From Bacteroidales bacterium (GTDB taxonomy: Bacteria; Bacteroidota; Bacteroidia; Bacteroidales; UBA932), in contig JAAXVX010000069.1 in assembly GCA_013335275.1 (NCBI GenBank), positions 1-7,461 on the forward strand: 7,461 bases of DNA. The letters run 5' to 3'. Positions 6,131-7,461 of the stretch are shown here, one piece after another (positions within the stretch are counted from its first letter, which is position 1; every line of letters starts with the position of its first letter). The position numbers and the translations under genes were made by a program. Below the pieces are notes generated by a model. It did no database searches and was not told where the DNA came from. It worked only from the letters and a program-made list of their open reading frames with translations.

Positions 6131-7006
6131 TTATTTCAGTTTTATATTGTCTATTAACCTCACATTTCCTGCATAAACGGCGGTGCACATTTGAATATCC
6201 TGTGCATCGTCCCATTTGTCAACAATCTGCAAATTTAAAGAATTTACAATCTCTACGTATTCTGTTTTTAAAAGAGGTTCTTTTTCAATCTCTTCGATTG
6301 CGATTTGTACAAGCTCGGAGGGTGTTGTTGCTGCACTTTTGCCGTTGGCAATTTGTTGCAAATTTTGAGCCGCCGTCTGTTGTGCATTTTTAAGAACTTT
6401 GTATATCGAAGGTGCAATTGTCCGGTGTTCGGGAGTGAGCAGCGTGTTTCTGGAGCTCATTGCCAAACCGTCGGGTTCGCGAAGAGTGGGGCAGGCTACA
6501 ATTTGAACGGGATATCCGAGTTTCTTTGTGAAATAGCGGATTATTGCAAGCTGCTGAAAATCCTTTTCACCAAAAAAAGCATATTTTGGCTTAACTATGT
6601 CGAACAATCTTGTTACAACCTGGGCAACTCCATTGAAGTGGCCGGGCCGCCTCGGTCCCTCTCCTGTTTTGTCTAGCCCTCCAAGGTCAAACACTCTGGT
6701 ATCGGCCTCGGGGTATATATCTTCAACGGAAGGTACGAAAACGATGGTTGCTCCGGCTTCGGCAAGTCGCCGGCAATCGGCATCAACTGTGCGCGGATAA
6801 CTTGCAAGGTCGTTTGGGTTGTTGAATTGAGTCGGGTTTACGAAAATAGATACAGCCACACAGGGGGTGTATTTTAGAGCATTCTGTACAAGTGATATGT
6901 GGCCTTTATGCAATGCACCCATTGTGGGTACAAATCCAAGCTCGCAATCTTTTGGCAGAGAGGCTAAAGCCTGCTGAAAATCGGCCAAAGAGCAACAAAC
7001 AATCAT
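6131..7006 (-). CDS. panC: Pantothenate synthetase (pantoate--beta-alanine ligase)
   Basis: PanC condenses (R)-pantoate with beta-alanine, using ATP through a pantoyl-adenylate, to make pantothenate. The 291-residue protein is of normal length. Motifs in order: [17 protein letters not shown] (24-40), including the HxGH nucleotide-binding motif with His33 and His36; FVNPTQF (55-61), contacting pantoate; [12 protein letters not shown] (120-131); FGEKDFQQ (145-152); and MSSRN (183-187), the KMSKS-like loop. The ATG at 7006 gives the standard distance to PTMGALH. An in-frame ATG at 7144 would add 46 unrelated residues and overlap the divergent kinase gene, so it is rejected. It is the first gene of a probable four-gene operon with panD, a UPF0104 protein and a histidine kinase. 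A TAnnTTTG box lies 15 bases upstream of the start. panB and panE are not in the window. Confidence 0.97.
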   Translation of the reverse strand: MIVCCSLADFQQALASLPKDCELGFVPTMGALHKGHISLVQNALKYTPCVAVSIFVNPTQFNNPNDLASYPRTVDADCRRLAEAGATIVFVPSVEDIYPEADTRVFDLGGLDKTGEGPRRPGHFNGVAQVVTRLFDIVKPKYAFFGEKDFQQLAIIRYFTKKLGYPVQIVACPTLREPDGLAMSSRNTLLTPEHRTIAPSIYKVLKNAQQTAAQNLQQIANGKSAATTPSELVQIAIEEIEKEPLLKTEYVEIVNSLNLQIVDKWDDAQDIQMCTAVYAGNVRLIDNIKLK

Positions 7007-7017
7007 TGGTAAAAATT

Positions 7018-7048
7018 TTTGCAAACCTACAAAAAAATATGAACTTTG
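7018..7048 (+). promoter_or_regulatory. Candidate promoter of the PfkB-family kinase gene
   Basis: The plus strand has TTTG at 7018-7021, then 19 bases, then GAACTTTG at 7041-7048, which matches TAnnTTTG except for its first base. It overlaps the panC promoter candidate almost completely. If it is used, transcription starts at about 7052, only two bases before the ATG at 7054, so the mRNA would be practically leaderless. That is unusual enough to keep confidence moderate. Confidence 0.42.
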
Positions 7049-7052
7049 CAGA
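7022..7052 (-). promoter_or_regulatory. Candidate promoter of the panC operon
   Basis: The minus strand has TAGGTTTG at 7029-7022, a full match to the Bacteroidota -7 box TAnnTTTG. TCTG at 7052-7049, one base off the -33 TTTG, lies exactly 19 bases upstream. The predicted transcription start is near 7018, leaving a leader of about 12 bases before the panC ATG. The site lies in the only non-coding stretch between panC and the divergent kinase gene, which supports it. No start site has been measured. Confidence 0.6.
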
Positions 7053-7053
7053 T

Positions 7054-7461
7054 ATGAAATCAATATTAGGAATAGGCAACGCCTTAACGGATATCCTCGC
7101 TGTACTGGAGGACAATACATTACTAAATTCATATCATTTACCAATTGGCAGTATGCAACATGTGGACAGGGAAACCGGAGATAAAATCTGGCAGACTCTC
7201 AAGCCAATGGGTGTTCAGCTTGTAGCCGGAGGATCGGCAGCCAATACAATTACCGGAACTGCTGTTTTGGGAATGCCTTCGGCCTTTATTGGAAAGGTTG
7301 GAGACGATGAACTTGGTTCTCTGTTTCTGTCGGACCAGGCGCGTAACGGAATCAAATCCACTCTCCTGAAAGGAAAGGCCGCATCCGGAAGGGCAATGGT
7401 GTTCATTACTGCACCCAATGCAGAGAGAACATTTGCCGTTTATCTTGGAGCTGCCATTGAA
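7054..7461 (+). CDS. PfkB-family (ribokinase/adenosine kinase-like) kinase, C-terminus cut off by the window edge
   Basis: The frame is open to the right edge, giving the first 136 residues. MKSILGIGNALTDIL is the normal N-terminal strand of the PfkB superfamily, with the substrate-binding aspartate in NALTD. GSMQHVD follows, then GGSAANT (the GG-S-xxN substrate motif) and FIGKVGDDELGSLF, the PfkB signature-1 region. The catalytic GAGD motif and the ATP-binding C-terminal half lie outside. Such proteins phosphorylate sugars or nucleosides with ATP; close Bacteroidota relatives are usually called adenosine kinase or sugar kinase, but the substrate cannot be fixed from this part. An in-frame ATG at 7039 would add five residues (MNFAD), but it falls inside the candidate promoter, and the family start favours 7054. 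The gene is divergent from panC with 47 bp between the two starts. Confidence 0.9.
   Translation, partial: MKSILGIGNALTDILAVLEDNTLLNSYHLPIGSMQHVDRETGDKIWQTLKPMGVQLVAGGSAANTITGTAVLGMPSAFIGKVGDDELGSLFLSDQARNGIKSTLLKGKAASGRAMVFITAPNAERTFAVYLGAAIE

Noticed and set aside
6305..6676. Plus-strand open frame of 123 codons
   Set aside because: It is antisense to panC; the cysteine-rich start is the complement of panC codons.
7007..7144. Upstream extension of panC by 46 residues from an in-frame ATG at 7144
   Set aside because: The added residues have no family counterpart and lie over the divergent PfkB kinase gene and both promoter candidates. The ATG at 7006 gives the standard PanC N-terminus.
7215..7418. 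Minus-strand open frame of 67 codons
   Set aside because: It is antisense to the PfkB kinase, whose GGSAANT and GKVGDDELG motifs occupy the same bases.

Overview
The window looks like a chromosomal segment of a Bacteroidota bacterium, most likely of the Bacteroidales. Several features point this way. None of the inspected start codons has a purine-rich Shine-Dalgarno sequence. The promoter candidates fit the Bacteroidota TTTG-N19-TAnnTTTG pattern. One lipoprotein has a lysine-plus-acidic stretch right after its lipidated cysteine, like the surface-export signal known from this phylum. The outer-membrane barrel ends in phenylalanine. I do not assign a genus. I see no insertion sequence, phage gene, CRISPR array, tRNA or rRNA. 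Coding is dense, and all genes except the last are on the minus strand.

Right part, read leftwards on the minus strand: panC (7006-6131), panD (6129-5776), a seven-or-so-span membrane protein of the lysylphosphatidylglycerol-synthase/UPF0104 family (5776-4772) and a membrane sensor histidine kinase (4763-2841). Spacings are 1 bp, a 1-base overlap and 8 bp, and a strong intrinsic terminator follows the kinase (2763-2796). This is very probably one operon. PanC and PanD are two of the enzymes needed for pantothenate (coenzyme A precursor) synthesis: PanD makes beta-alanine and PanC joins it to pantoate. The membrane protein and the kinase have no obvious role in that pathway. A PfkB-family sugar or nucleoside kinase runs off the right edge on the plus strand. 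It is divergent from panC, with two promoter candidates superimposed on each other in the short gap.

Left part, also on the minus strand: a 51-residue YqaE/Pmp3-type membrane peptide with its own promoter candidate just past the terminator (2714-2559), two tandem paralogous lipoproteins (2509-1892 and 1874-1254), an outer-membrane beta-barrel protein (1222-698) and the N-terminal 224 residues of the 23S rRNA m6A1618 methyltransferase RlmF (674 to the left edge). Gaps are 49, 17, 31 and 23 bp, so some or all may be co-transcribed.

The least familiar part is the lipoprotein pair plus barrel. Both lipoproteins have what looks like a LytM/peptidase M23 core whose HxH zinc-binding motif is gone, plus a shared C-terminal tail with two conserved cysteines. 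They are best read as non-enzymatic envelope proteins of unknown role. The rest is largely housekeeping, with the orphan kinase in a pantothenate operon as the second point of interest.
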